Positions 1 through 8,146 of a stretch of 64,000 nt of DNA are shown here, in pieces; position 1 is the stretch's first letter, and each line of letters begins with the position of its first letter. The DNA comes from Haloarcula rubra (lineage in GTDB: Archaea; Halobacteriota; Halobacteria; Halobacteriales; Haloarculaceae). The notes beneath the pieces are model-generated. The model did no database searches, had not been told where the DNA came from, and worked only from the letters and a program-made list of their open reading frames with translations. Both the position numbers and the translations under genes were made by a program. The DNA lies in the NCBI RefSeq assembly GCF_019599465.1, contig NZ_RKLR01000002.1, positions 62,001-126,000 on the forward strand, read 5' to 3'.

Positions 1-420
1 CGTGTCGGCGAGTTCCTGCAGTCGCTCCCGCGTCTCGCGGCGTTCGCGCTCGGCCTCGATGCGGTCGGTGACGACGCGCGAACTGACGACGTAGCCGCGC
101 AACTCCGAGTCGGTCAGGTTCGACATCCGACTCTCCAGCCACACCCACGACCCGTCGCTGGCGCGGTGGCGGTAGGTCGCGGTGTCGGCCGCGAACTCGT
201 CGTCGGTGCGGACGAGCGCCTCGAACCGCGTCCGTACCTCGTCGCGGTCCTCAGGGTGGATGTACTCGAAGGCGTCCTGTCCGACGAGGGCGTCGGGGTC
301 GAACCCGAGGATGTGTTCGGCGGCGGCGTTCACGTAGGTGTAGGTCCCGGATTCGTCGAGCACCGCGACCTTGTCCTGCGTGTAATCCAGCAGGAGTCCC
401 GTCGGTTCCGAGTCGTCCAT
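1..420 (-). CDS. PAS-domain sensor protein, N-terminal part (cut by window edge)
   Basis: The first 140 codons of a gene that runs off the left edge. The start is an ATG at 420 (MDDSEPTGLLLDY). Residues ~10-120 form a PAS domain, with TYTYVNAAAEHILGFD, then EYIHPEDRDEV, then the SWVWLESR and VVTDRIEAERE elements typical of a PAS core with its PAC end. A charged helix (ERERRETRERLQELAD) follows and looks like a linker to a downstream output domain. In haloarchaea such proteins are sensor histidine kinases or Bat-type HTH activators; the output domain is outside the window, so I cannot choose. Divergent from the VOC gene at 536. Confidence 0.85.
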   Translation of the reverse strand, partial: MDDSEPTGLLLDYTQDKVAVLDESGTYTYVNAAAEHILGFDPDALVGQDAFEYIHPEDRDEVRTRFEALVRTDDEFAADTATYRHRASDGSWVWLESRMSNLTDSELRGYVVSSRVVTDRIEAERERRETRERLQELADT

Positions 421-535
421 CTCGACAGCACGATACGGCCCCAGAACCAAAGTACCGGCGACGACAGCAGGTCTCGCACCACGGTCGGTTCGTCGAACCG
501 GTACAGTCTTTCGACCGGCGGGCGAACCGCCGACC

Positions 536-907
536 ATGGAACTCGCACACGCCGCGCTCTGCGTCTCGGACCTCGACCGCGCGATGCGCTTCTACGAGGC
601 GCTGGGCTTCGAAGAGACCCACCGGTTCACGCTCGACGGCGTCGAGAACGTCTACCTCGGGCAGGACGGCGACCCGTACCTCCAGTTGCGCTACGACGAC
701 GAGCGGACGACGCCCATCGCACCGTCCCGAGCGGACGTCGACCACGTCGCCTTCACCGTCGAGGACGTCGACGCCCAGTTCGACGCGGCCATCGACGCCG
801 GCGCCGCGCCGGTGCTCGAACCGACCGAGATCGACGCGGCCGGTGCCTACGCCGCCTTCGTGGAGGACCCCGACGGGTACACGCTGGAGTTCTACCGTCT
901 CCAGTAG
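536..907 (+). CDS. VOC (glyoxalase/bleomycin-resistance fold) family protein
   Basis: 123 residues, the normal size for a single-domain VOC metalloprotein made of two beta-alpha-beta-beta-beta modules. Module one begins MELAHAALCVSDLDRAMRFY with the conserved early His and the 'RAMRFYEALGF' helix. Module two begins DVDHVAFTVEDVDA, again with a His, and ends DPDGYTLEFYRL, where the Glu is a usual metal ligand. The ligand set (two His, terminal Glu) suggests a lactoylglutathione-lyase-like or dioxygenase-like metal site; the substrate cannot be read from sequence. It has no obvious operon partner. Confidence 0.85.
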   Translation: MELAHAALCVSDLDRAMRFYEALGFEETHRFTLDGVENVYLGQDGDPYLQLRYDDERTTPIAPSRADVDHVAFTVEDVDAQFDAAIDAGAAPVLEPTEIDAAGAYAAFVEDPDGYTLEFYRLQ

Positions 908-946
908 CCCCGACACGGCTACCCGTTTCCGGCCCGTAGCACCCTC

Positions 947-1210
947 ATGGTCACGCCCGGTGAGGTGTACGTCCTCCTCGTGACCGCGATGGCACTGGTC
1001 GCGCTCGCCGTGGCGATTCCGGTCCTCCTCCGCATCGTCGTCGACGGCCGTGCGCGGTTGGGCGAGGAGCCACCGGCCCACCCGGACGAGGGAGCGAACC
1101 CCGGCGCGGGCGGCCAGTCGGTCGACCCGGACCGCCCCCGCTGTCCCCACTGTGGCACCGAGAACGACGCCGACTTCGTCTACTGTCGGGAGTGTCTGGA
1201 ACAGTTGTGA
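947..1210 (+). CDS. Small membrane-anchored zinc-ribbon protein
   Basis: 87 residues with one N-terminal transmembrane helix (about residues 5-30, YVLLVTAMALVALAVAIPVL), a Pro/Gly/Asp-rich linker, then a C-terminal zinc ribbon: CPHCGTENDADFVYCREC, i.e. CxxC-x11-CxxC. This is a common haloarchaeal architecture of unknown function. The zinc ribbon would face the cytoplasm if the N-terminus is outside. It starts 39 nt after the VOC gene and ends just before the convergent tRNA gene. No specific function is assigned. Confidence 0.75.
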   Translation: MVTPGEVYVLLVTAMALVALAVAIPVLLRIVVDGRARLGEEPPAHPDEGANPGAGGQSVDPDRPRCPHCGTENDADFVYCRECLEQL

Positions 1211-1245
1211 GCGACGGTGTCACTCGAAGCGTGGTTCAGTAGAAA

Positions 1246-1327
1246 CGCCAGGACTGGGATTTGAACCCAGAATCCCGAAAGGGAACACGCTTTCCAGGCG
1301 TGCGCCTTACCGTTCGGCCATCCTGGC
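1246..1327 (-). tRNA. tRNA-Ser (anticodon GGA)
   Basis: Read on the minus strand, the 82-nt segment folds as a class II tRNA. The acceptor 5' GCCAGGA pairs with 3' TCCTGGC, followed by a G discriminator. The anticodon loop is CTGGAAA (anticodon GGA, reading UCC/UCU Ser codons). A long variable arm (TTCCCTTTCGGGA region) marks the serine class, and the T arm is CTGGG-TTCAAAT-CCCAG. No intron is seen and the 3' CCA is not encoded, as is usual in archaea. Confidence 0.95.
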
Positions 1328-1355
1328 ACGCAGTCGAGTGTGCGGGGTCGGTCGG

Positions 1356-1562
1356 TTAAGGACTTTCGTTTCCGGGCAGGCGTCCGTCCGCCGCGTAAGT
1401 CAGCGCCGTCGCGGCCGCGGCGACGACGACGGCGACGGCGGCCTTCGCCGGGACGGTGACACCGGCCCCGAAGAGCAGTTCGTACCCCTGTACGAGGACG
1501 AGGAAGGCCAGCGCCGCCACGACGCCCCACAGGAGGCTGGATTTCGTCTTCGGGTCCATCAC
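1356..1562 (-). CDS. Small two-helix membrane protein of unknown function
   Basis: 68 residues, with two hydrophobic segments (SSLLWGVVAALAFLVLVQGY and a second Ala/Val-rich helix ending TALTYAADG). The start is ambiguous: GTG at 1562 and ATG at 1559 are adjacent (GTGATG). The upstream RidA gene's TGA stop lies inside this overlap, so the two genes are probably translationally coupled. I do not recognise a function; it resembles the many short two-TM proteins encoded next to haloarchaeal housekeeping genes. Confidence 0.65.
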   Translation of the reverse strand: MMDPKTKSSLLWGVVAALAFLVLVQGYELLFGAGVTVPAKAAVAVVVAAAATALTYAADGRLPGNESP

Positions 1563-1921
1563 GTCGTGGCGACGGCCGCCCCCTTCGGGAGAGCGTCGAC
1601 GCCGACGGCCGACCGGGCAGGCGGGTCGCGCTCGAAGAACGTCCCGTAGGCGGCGTTCGTCTCGTCGAAGTCCTCGATGTCCGCCAGATAGACGGTCACC
1701 TTCAGCACGTCGTCGAGGCTGGACCCCGCTTCCTCGAGGACGGCCCGGAGGTTCGAGAGAGCCTGTTCGGTCTGGTCGGCGACCGACGCGTCGGCCCGCA
1801 GCTCCCCGTCCGGCGTGAGCGCTATCTGGCCGGCCGTGAACACGAGGTCCTCGGTTGTCGTCGCCTGACTGTACGCGCCGACGGCGGCGGGCGCGTCGTC
1901 GGTGTGGACGGTGCGTCTCAT
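1559..1921 (-). CDS. RidA family (enamine/imine deaminase-like) protein, short C-terminus
   Basis: 120 residues of the RidA/YjgF fold: VGAYSQATTTEDLVFTAGQI, then LRAVLEEAGSSLDDVLKVTVYL, FDETNAAYGTFF and PARSAVGVDALPKGA. The Arg that binds the substrate carboxylate in RidA (in PARSAV) is present. The family normally ends with about 6-8 more residues carrying a conserved Glu (in a VEIE-like motif); here the protein stops at AAVATT, so that Glu is absent. RidA proteins hydrolyse reactive 2-aminoacrylate/imines made by PLP enzymes, and the next gene is threonine ammonia-lyase, which makes exactly such enamines. Activity of this truncated form is uncertain. Confidence 0.85.
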   Translation of the reverse strand: MRRTVHTDDAPAAVGAYSQATTTEDLVFTAGQIALTPDGELRADASVADQTEQALSNLRAVLEEAGSSLDDVLKVTVYLADIEDFDETNAAYGTFFERDPPARSAVGVDALPKGAAVATT

Positions 1922-1957
1922 ACCGACAGGGGTCGCGCCAGCCGTATAAAACGCCCG

Positions 1958-3169
1958 TCAGACCAGCACTTCGACCTCGTAGCCGCTCTCGCGGAGGGCC
2001 GCCAGCAGTCGGTCGACGTGGTCCGGACCGCGGGTTTCGAGGTCCAGTTCCACCTCGGCGTCGTTCATCGCCACGTCGCGGTTCGTCCGGTCGTGCTCGA
2101 TGCCGTAGATGTTTATCTGCTGGGCCGACAGCACCTCGACCAGTTCCTCCAGCGCGCCGGGGCGGTCCTTGAGGACGGTGCGTATCTTCAGGTACCGGCC
2201 GGTCTCGACGAGGCCGCGCATGATGACGTTGGTCAGCGTGTTGAGGTCGATGTTCCCACCGCAGAGCGCCGGGACGATGGTCTCGCCGTCGGCGTAGTCG
2301 AACTTCGCCTCGGTGACCGCCGCCAGCGCGACCGCACCGGCTCCCTCCGCCAGCGTCTTCGAGCGTTCCAGCAGCGTGGTCAGCGCCACCGCTATCTCCG
2401 AGTCCGAGACGGTGACCACCTCGTCGACCCGTTCCTGGATGACCTCGAAGGTGCGCTCGCCGACGGTGCGGGTGGCGATGCCGTCGGCGATGGTCTCGAC
2501 GCCGTCCCGCTCGATGCGGTGGCCCTTCGCCAGCGATTCGGCGACGCTGGAGGCCCCCTCGGCCTGGACGCCGACGACGCGGATGTCCTCGTCTTTGCCC
2601 TTCAGCGCGGTGGCGATGCCGCTGACGAGGCCGCCGCCGCCGATAGGGACGACGACGGTGTCGACGCTCGGGAGGTCCTCGTAGATTTCGAGGCCGATGG
2701 TCCCCTGCCCGGCCATCACGCGGTCGTCGTCGAAGGCGTGGACGTAGGTGCGACCCTCCTCGCGTTCGATTTCGTGGGCCCTCTCGGCGGCCTCGTCGTA
2801 GTCCTCGCCGTGGAGGACGACCTCACCCCCGTAGCTCCGGGTGGCCTTCACCTTCGAGATAGGCGCGTGTTTCGGCATCACGATTGTCGAGTCGACGCCG
2901 ATGCGCGTGGCGGCGAGTGCGACGCCCTGTGCGTGGTTGCCGGCGCTGGCCGTGACGACGCCGTTCTCGCGTTCCTCGGCCGAGAGCGTGGCGATGCGGT
3001 TGGTCGCCCCCCGAATCTTGAACGCACCGGTGCGCTGGAACAGTTCCAGTTTCAGGTGGACGTCCGCGCCGGTCATCGCGGAGAACGTGTGCGAGTAGTC
3101 GAGCGGCGTGTGCCGGGCCGTCTCGGCGACCCGGTCTTGGGCGGCCAGTACGTCCTCGAACGAGAGCAT
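1958..3169 (-). CDS. ilvA: Threonine ammonia-lyase (biosynthetic/catabolic threonine dehydratase)
   Basis: 403 residues from the ATG at 3169 (MLSFEDVLAAQDRVAETA). An upstream in-frame ATG would add 32 low-complexity residues and lies beyond the TATA-like GTATAACA near 3200, so I reject it. Fold type II PLP enzyme: Schiff-base lysine in TGAFKIRG (K51), SAGNHAQG (75-82) and the phosphate-binding GGGGL loop near 180. Residues ~328-403 are an ACT domain (LKIRTVLKDRPGALEELVEVL), as in allosterically regulated threonine deaminases. It converts threonine to 2-oxobutanoate and ammonia. The enamine intermediate explains the RidA gene next downstream on the same strand. Confidence 0.93.
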   Translation of the reverse strand: MLSFEDVLAAQDRVAETARHTPLDYSHTFSAMTGADVHLKLELFQRTGAFKIRGATNRIATLSAEERENGVVTASAGNHAQGVALAATRIGVDSTIVMPKHAPISKVKATRSYGGEVVLHGEDYDEAAERAHEIEREEGRTYVHAFDDDRVMAGQGTIGLEIYEDLPSVDTVVVPIGGGGLVSGIATALKGKDEDIRVVGVQAEGASSVAESLAKGHRIERDGVETIADGIATRTVGERTFEVIQERVDEVVTVSDSEIAVALTTLLERSKTLAEGAGAVALAAVTEAKFDYADGETIVPALCGGNIDLNTLTNVIMRGLVETGRYLKIRTVLKDRPGALEELVEVLSAQQINIYGIEHDRTNRDVAMNDAEVELDLETRGPDHVDRLLAALRESGYEVEVLV

Positions 3170-3458
3170 GGCCCCGCCTACTCGCTGGTGGGTGTTATAC
3201 TGTCGGGCCGCGGCGCTGTCGGACGGTGGCGGCGGAGAACGGATGGGGGGAGCGTGTGACTGCAACCGGACGATGCGTGCGAGCGTACTTAAACTCCGTC
3301 GAAGCGGAGTGGAAGTGTAACCGCACGACTGCGCCGCCGTGAACTGGCCGTCAGCCCGGCGTCAGACGGTCGTCGCACTGTGACGGACACTCACACCGGA
3401 CCGACCGCGGTCACGGCTGTCAGAACTGTTTTACGCCGCCTCGGCGACAATGCGGTAG
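3170..3458. other. Intergenic region between ilvA and the K+ channel gene
   Basis: 289 nt with no convincing gene. It holds the ilvA promoter (minus-strand GTATAACA near 3196-3203) and, on the plus strand, a TATA-like GTTTTACG at about 3429-3436, some 25-30 nt before the channel start. In between is a short perfect hairpin, ACTCCG-TCGAAG-CGGAGT (about 3294-3311), just after a TATA-like ACTTAAAC. Whether a small RNA starts there cannot be told from sequence. Confidence 0.4.
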
Positions 3459-5093
3459 ATGGATACCTGGCAGCGACGGACACTGGGGTACGTCGTCGGC
3501 CTCGCCGGCATCATCCTCGCGTTCGCCGTCGCCTACGACTACGGGATGACGGTCTGGGAGGGGCGACCGCGGGACTTTCTCCACTCGCTGCAAGTCGTCG
3601 TCGAGACGTTCACCACCACCGGGTTCGGGTCCGACGCGCCGTGGGAGAGCACGGGGATGCGCCTGCTCATCATCGGGATGGACATCACCGGCGTCGTCCT
3701 CATCTTCCTCGCACTGCCGGTGCTGCTCTTTCCGCTGTTCGAGGAGGCGATGGAGACCCGCGCGCCGACGACGCTGGAGACCGAACTGTCGGACCACGTC
3801 GTCATCTGTCACTTCACGCCACGCGGCGAGACGCTGGTGACCGAACTGGAGACGTGGGACGTCGACTACGTGGTCGTCGAACCCGACGACGACCGGGCCG
3901 ACGACCTGTACGCGGAGGGGTACCACGTCGTCAACGCCGACCCGCAGTCTATCGAAGGGCTAGAGAAAGCCCGTCTCTCGGGTGCTCGTGCGCTCGTCGC
4001 CGACGCCTCGGACCAGATCAACACCAGCATCGTCCTCACCGCCCGGGAGGTCGACGAGGGGGTCCGAACCGTCAGCGTCGTCGAGGAACCCGACCGCGCG
4101 AAGTATCACGACCTCGCGGGTGCCGACGCCGTCGTCTCGCCGCGGCAACTGCTCGGCGAGAGTCTGGCGAGCAAAGTCACGACCGGCGTCTCGACGACGC
4201 TCGGCGAGGACTTCGAAATCGGCGTCGACTTCGACATCGCCGAACTCCCCATCCACCGCGGGAGCGACCTCGTCGGGACCACGCTGGCCGAGAGTGGCAT
4301 CCGCGAGGAGACGGGCGTCAACGTCATCGGGGCGTGGTTCCGCGGCCAGTTCGTCAGCCCGCCCGACCCGGACGCCGAACTCGACGGCAGTACGGTCCTA
4401 CTCGTCTCGGGGACGGCCTCGCAACTGGAGACGCTGAAGTCGAAGACCCTCTCCAGCGTCCGCGGTTTCCGCCGCGGCGAGACAGTGGTCGTCGGTTACG
4501 GCGAAGTGGGCCACACTATCGCCGAGGAACTCGCCGTCGCCGGGGTCCCCTACACGGTCCTCGACCGGGCGGAGAAACCCGGCGTCGACGTGGTCGGGGA
4601 CGCCACCGAACCCGACGACCTGCGGGCCGCCGGCGTCGAGGACGCCCGCACCGTCATCCTCGCGCTCTCGGAAGACACCGACACCGAGTTCGCCACGCTG
4701 GTCATCCGTGACTTGAACCCCGAAGTGGAGGTCATCGCTCGCGCCGAGGAGACGGAGAACGTCAAGAAGATGTACCGGGCCGGCGCCGACTACGTCCTCT
4801 CGCTGGCGACGGTCAGCGGCCGGATGCTCGCCTCGACGATTCTGGAGGACGAGAACGTCATCTCGATGGACCAGCAGGTCGAAATCGTCCGTACCGACGC
4901 CGGGCACCTCGCCGGCGAGACCCTCGGCGACGCCGACGTCAGGTCGCGAACCGGCTGTACCGTTCTCGCCGTCGAGCGCGACGGCACCGTCCTCACGGAC
5001 CTCGGGCCGGACGTCGAAATCAGGTACGGGGACAAACTCGTCATCGCGGGCACCGACGACGGCGTCGACCGGTTCACAGAGCTGTTCGAGTGA
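3459..5093 (+). CDS. Two-TM potassium channel with tandem RCK (TrkA-N/TrkA-C) domains
   Basis: 544 residues. Two N-terminal helices (about 9-27 and 67-92) flank a pore loop whose selectivity filter is TTTGFGS (residues 52-58), a variant of TVGYG. Two RCK modules follow. The first begins DHVVICHFTPRGETL and has the acidic VVVEPDDDRADDL strand end; the second begins GETVVVGYGEVGHTIAEEL (GxGxxG nucleotide motif) and continues PYTVLDRAEKPG. TrkA-C-like regions follow each, the last reaching VIAGTDDGVDRF. The likely role is a ligand-gated K+ channel in a salt-in organism. The GYGEVG motif is better conserved in the second RCK than in the first, so NAD(H) or another nucleotide may bind mainly there. 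Confidence 0.88.
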   Translation: MDTWQRRTLGYVVGLAGIILAFAVAYDYGMTVWEGRPRDFLHSLQVVVETFTTTGFGSDAPWESTGMRLLIIGMDITGVVLIFLALPVLLFPLFEEAMETRAPTTLETELSDHVVICHFTPRGETLVTELETWDVDYVVVEPDDDRADDLYAEGYHVVNADPQSIEGLEKARLSGARALVADASDQINTSIVLTAREVDEGVRTVSVVEEPDRAKYHDLAGADAVVSPRQLLGESLASKVTTGVSTTLGEDFEIGVDFDIAELPIHRGSDLVGTTLAESGIREETGVNVIGAWFRGQFVSPPDPDAELDGSTVLLVSGTASQLETLKSKTLSSVRGFRRGETVVVGYGEVGHTIAEELAVAGVPYTVLDRAEKPGVDVVGDATEPDDLRAAGVEDARTVILALSEDTDTEFATLVIRDLNPEVEVIARAEETENVKKMYRAGADYVLSLATVSGRMLASTILEDENVISMDQQVEIVRTDAGHLAGETLGDADVRSRTGCTVLAVERDGTVLTDLGPDVEIRYGDKLVIAGTDDGVDRFTELFE

Positions 5094-5159
5094 GACCACA
5101 GGCGGCGCGTCGAGACTGGGTCTGTCAGCTCGGGGGCGCCGAAACCGGAACCCGACGGG

Positions 5160-6305
5160 CTATCGCTCGTCCAGCGGCACGAACGTCGTCTCGTCCGGGT
5201 TCGGCCCGGTGTACCGGGCGCGCGGCCGAATCAGACGGTTGTCCTCGATGTACTCGATGACGTGGGCGACCCAGCCACCGACGCGGGACATCGCGAAGAT
5301 GGGGGTGTAGATGTCGATGGGGATACCCATCTGGTAGTACGTCGAGGCGGAGTAGAAGTCGACGTTCGGGGCGAGGCCCTTCTCCTCGGCCATGTACTCC
5401 TCGATGGTCGTCGACATCTCGTACCACTTCAGGGAGCCTGCGGCCTCGCCGAGTTCCTTCGAGCGCTCGCCGAGAATCTTCGCTCGCGGGTCCTTGACGT
5501 TGTAGACGCGGTGGCCGAACCCGGAGACACGGCGGCCCTCCGACAGCGCCTCCTTGACCCAGTCCAGCGGGTCCTGGTCGGCGTCGTCGACTTCCTTGAG
5601 CATCTCCATGACGTCCTGATTGGCGCCGCCGTGGAGCGGGCCCGCCAGCGTCCCGATGGCCGACGTCACCGAACTGTACACGTCCGACAGCGTCGAGGCG
5701 GTGACCATCGCGGCGAACGTCGAGGCGTTCAGGCCGTGGTCGGCGTGGAGCACCAGCGCCTGGTCGAAGACGTCGGCCAGCACGTCGTCGGGTTCCTCGC
5801 CGTTGAGCATGTAGAGGAAGTTCTCGGCGTGGTCGAGGTCCTCGCGGGGTTCGACGGGGTCCTCGCCGTCGCGGATGCGCGTGAACGCGGCGACGATGGT
5901 CGGAATCTTGGCCGTGATACGCCGCCCCATCGCGAGGTTGACCGCCTCGTCCGTCGGGTCGGCCTCGGCCGGTGCGGGGTCGTACGCCGAGAGCATCGAC
6001 ACCGCGGTCCGGAGCGCGGCCATGGGCTCCTCGTCGGCCTCCGCGAGTTCGCGGACGGTCGCCATGACGCCGTCGTCGACCTCCCGTTCGGCCGCCATCT
6101 CGGACTCGAACTCGGCGAGTTCCCCGGCGTCGGGGAGGTGGCCGTGCCAGAGCAGATACAGTACCTCCTCGTAGCTGGCGCCGTTCGCGAGGTCCTCTAT
6201 CGTGTACCCCCGGTAGACGAGCTTGCCCACGTCACCGTCGATGACGCTGAGGTCAGACTCGGCGACGAGGACTCCCTCCAGCCCTTTCTTGAGGTCGTCG
6301 GACAT
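5160..6305 (-). CDS. citZ: Citrate synthase
   Basis: 381 residues, typical of the short archaeal/Gram-positive type I citrate synthase. Catalytic residues are all visible: His225 in GPLHGGANQ, His265 in SGFGHRVYN and Asp316 in NVDFYSAS. The ALVLHADHGLNAST region (H187, H190) and the C-terminal RLIRPRARYTGP are also conserved. It condenses acetyl-CoA with oxaloacetate as the entry to the TCA cycle. A 2-methylcitrate synthase is the main alternative and cannot be excluded from sequence. It is transcribed divergently from the PhoU/RCK gene, and its promoter shares the 235-nt gap. Confidence 0.92.
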   Translation of the reverse strand: MSDDLKKGLEGVLVAESDLSVIDGDVGKLVYRGYTIEDLANGASYEEVLYLLWHGHLPDAGELAEFESEMAAEREVDDGVMATVRELAEADEEPMAALRTAVSMLSAYDPAPAEADPTDEAVNLAMGRRITAKIPTIVAAFTRIRDGEDPVEPREDLDHAENFLYMLNGEEPDDVLADVFDQALVLHADHGLNASTFAAMVTASTLSDVYSSVTSAIGTLAGPLHGGANQDVMEMLKEVDDADQDPLDWVKEALSEGRRVSGFGHRVYNVKDPRAKILGERSKELGEAAGSLKWYEMSTTIEEYMAEEKGLAPNVDFYSASTYYQMGIPIDIYTPIFAMSRVGGWVAHVIEYIEDNRLIRPRARYTGPNPDETTFVPLDER

Positions 6306-6539
6306 ACGCCAATGGTTCCCGACCTGCCGGGAAAAGCATTTTCTTTCCGGGCGTCTGTGTCACACGGTCGTCGGGAGTGAAACTGGACGTTCGACCACTA
6401 TCGTCGAAGTGACGACCAACATATCGAACATATACGGCATCAAACACACTTTTTGTAGTACCGTGACCCACCCTCGCGTTCGTGACCGGATGCCACGGGA
6501 CGGCGAACGCTTTTGAGACGTGCTACCGAAGCGGTGGGC
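6306..6539. promoter_or_regulatory. Divergent promoter region citrate synthase / PhoU-RCK gene
   Basis: 234 nt between two divergent starts. It contains an unusually A+T-rich island (about 6417-6460, with two closely spaced AACATAT copies) in an otherwise very G+C-rich neighbourhood. On the plus strand GCTTTTGAG (about 6509-6517) sits about 25-30 nt before the ATG at 6540 and is a reasonable TATA box for a leaderless transcript. No gene is seen inside. Confidence 0.45.
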
Positions 6540-7775
6540 ATGGAGCTGACGGGAGCCGTCGAGTACGAACCGGTGAGCGTGAAGGCGGTGCTGGCGGAGA
6601 TGAAAGACACCGCCGAGTTGCTCATCGACCTCTCGTACTCGGCGGTGCTGTTGCGCAGCGACGACGTGGCCGCCGAGGTACTGGAGTTGGAGGCGAAGAT
6701 GGACGTCCTCCAGATGCGGGCCCGCATGAGCCTCCTGATGGCCTGTCGGTCGACGGACGACGCCGAGGCGCTGGCGCCGGTGCTGGGGATGGTCGGCGCC
6801 GCCGAGAAGATAAGCGACGCCGCCGGCGACATCGCGAAGATCGTCCTAGAGGACATCGGCCTGCCGGACACCCTCCGGGCGGCCCTGCCGGAGGCCGTCG
6901 AGACACTGGTCAGGGCGACCGTCGCCGCCGACTCGCCGCTGGCCGGCGAGACGCTGGGCGAGTTGAACTTAGAGACCGAGACCGGAGTCCGTGCGCTTGC
7001 GATTCGTCGACAGGGCAACTGGCTGCTCAACCCCGACCGCGAGACGCGACTCGAAGCCGACGACGTGGTCCTGTTCCGCGGCCCGGAGGCCGGCGTCAGC
7101 GAGGTGTACGCCGACGCCACCGGCGAGGCGTACGTGCCACCGGAACCGCCCGAGGGCGAGGACAAGGACCTCGAACGGGCCATCGACTCGATTATCCTGA
7201 TGAAAGACATGGGCGAACTCGCGGTCGATTTGGCCTACGGCGCGGTGCTGTTCGACAGCCAAGCCGTCGCCGAGGAAGTCGTCGAACTGGAGGCGGAGGT
7301 CGACGCCCTCCAGTCCCGGTTCGAGGCGTGGACGCTGCGGGCGGCCGCCGACGTCGACGACCCGGTCTCCCTCCGGGGACTGGTCCATCTGGCCCGGTCG
7401 ACGGAGGTCATCTCCGACGCCGCCCTCGAAATCAGCGAGGGCGTCCTGCGCGGCCTCTCGACGCATCCGGTGGTCGCCGAGGCGGTCCAGGAGTCCGACG
7501 AGATAATCATCCGCGCCACCGTCGACGCGGCGAGCGACCTCGCCGGTCAGACCATCGGCGAGGCGGCGGTCAAGACCGCCACCGGGATGCGTATCATCGC
7601 CGTCCGCCGGGCCACCGGCGAGAGCGAGCGCACCGGCCGCGAGGGCGGCGACTGGGTCGTCTCGCCGGGTCCGGAGACGCCGCTCCGGGCGGGCGACGTC
7701 CTCATCGCGAAGGGGACCCGGACCGGTGCCGAGCGGTTCACCGAACTGGCGGCCGCTAGCGACGAGCCAACCTGA
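6540..7775 (+). CDS. Soluble tandem PhoU-like / TrkA-C (RCK-C) regulatory protein
   Basis: 411 residues from the ATG at 6540 (MELTGAVEYEPVSVKAVL), chosen over an upstream in-frame ATG at 6513 because a TATA-like box overlaps that segment. The protein is an internal duplication. Each half has a PhoU-like four-helix segment (AEMKDTAELLIDLSYSAVL and ILMKDMGELAVDLAYGAVL) followed by a TrkA-C/RCK-C domain (PLAGETLGELNLETETG and DLAGQTIGEAAVKTATG). No transmembrane helix is present. This architecture belongs to cytosolic regulators of potassium channels or transporters; RCK-C domains often bind cyclic di-nucleotides or nucleotides. The last 20 nt overlap the convergent small membrane gene. Confidence 0.85.
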   Translation: MELTGAVEYEPVSVKAVLAEMKDTAELLIDLSYSAVLLRSDDVAAEVLELEAKMDVLQMRARMSLLMACRSTDDAEALAPVLGMVGAAEKISDAAGDIAKIVLEDIGLPDTLRAALPEAVETLVRATVAADSPLAGETLGELNLETETGVRALAIRRQGNWLLNPDRETRLEADDVVLFRGPEAGVSEVYADATGEAYVPPEPPEGEDKDLERAIDSIILMKDMGELAVDLAYGAVLFDSQAVAEEVVELEAEVDALQSRFEAWTLRAAADVDDPVSLRGLVHLARSTEVISDAALEISEGVLRGLSTHPVVAEAVQESDEIIIRATVDAASDLAGQTIGEAAVKTATGMRIIAVRRATGESERTGREGGDWVVSPGPETPLRAGDVLIAKGTRTGAERFTELAAASDEPT

Positions 7776-8007
7776 CCGCCGAGACGACGGTGAACACCGT
7801 CGTCAGCAGACCACCGAGCGAGACGACCAGCACGAACGCCAGCGCGACGTAGAGGGCCGAAGGCCGCGCAGTGCCGGGCAGGACGAACACCGCGACGATG
7901 GCGGCGGTCACCAGCACCGCGAGACCGAAGCCGAGTTTCGCGTTGCGCGGGACGTTCAGTGCCGCCATCATCGCGGCGGGGCCGCTCTGTTGCTCGGACT
8001 CTGACAC
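7756..8007 (-). CDS. Small two-TM membrane protein of unknown function
   Basis: 83 residues if translation starts at the GTG at 8007 (VSESEQQSGPAAMMAALN); an ATG-only start gives about 70 residues. Two hydrophobic helices (GFGLAVLVTAAIVAVFVL and ALYVALAFVLVVSLGGLL) are separated by a short PGTARPS turn, with a short basic tail (RLARR). The 3' end overlaps the convergent PhoU/RCK gene by 20 nt. The family is haloarchaeal, and I do not recognise a function. Confidence 0.65.
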   Translation of the reverse strand: MSESEQQSGPAAMMAALNVPRNAKLGFGLAVLVTAAIVAVFVLPGTARPSALYVALAFVLVVSLGGLLTTVFTVVSAVRLARR

Positions 8008-8146
8008 GGGCGAGCGTACGGTCCGCCCGCAAAAAGCCCCGTCGGTCCGTCGCCGGCGAGCGCAGACACCGCCCGGGGCCGGTCGCTGTCGGCCTCGGCA
8101 CGGGAAATCCGAACCAGTAAAGGTCAACGCCCCGAACGACACGCCA

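Noticed and set aside
3459-7775. Potassium uptake operon made of the channel gene and the PhoU/RCK gene
   Set aside because: Citrate synthase on the opposite strand separates them, so they cannot be one transcript; a functional link remains only a guess.
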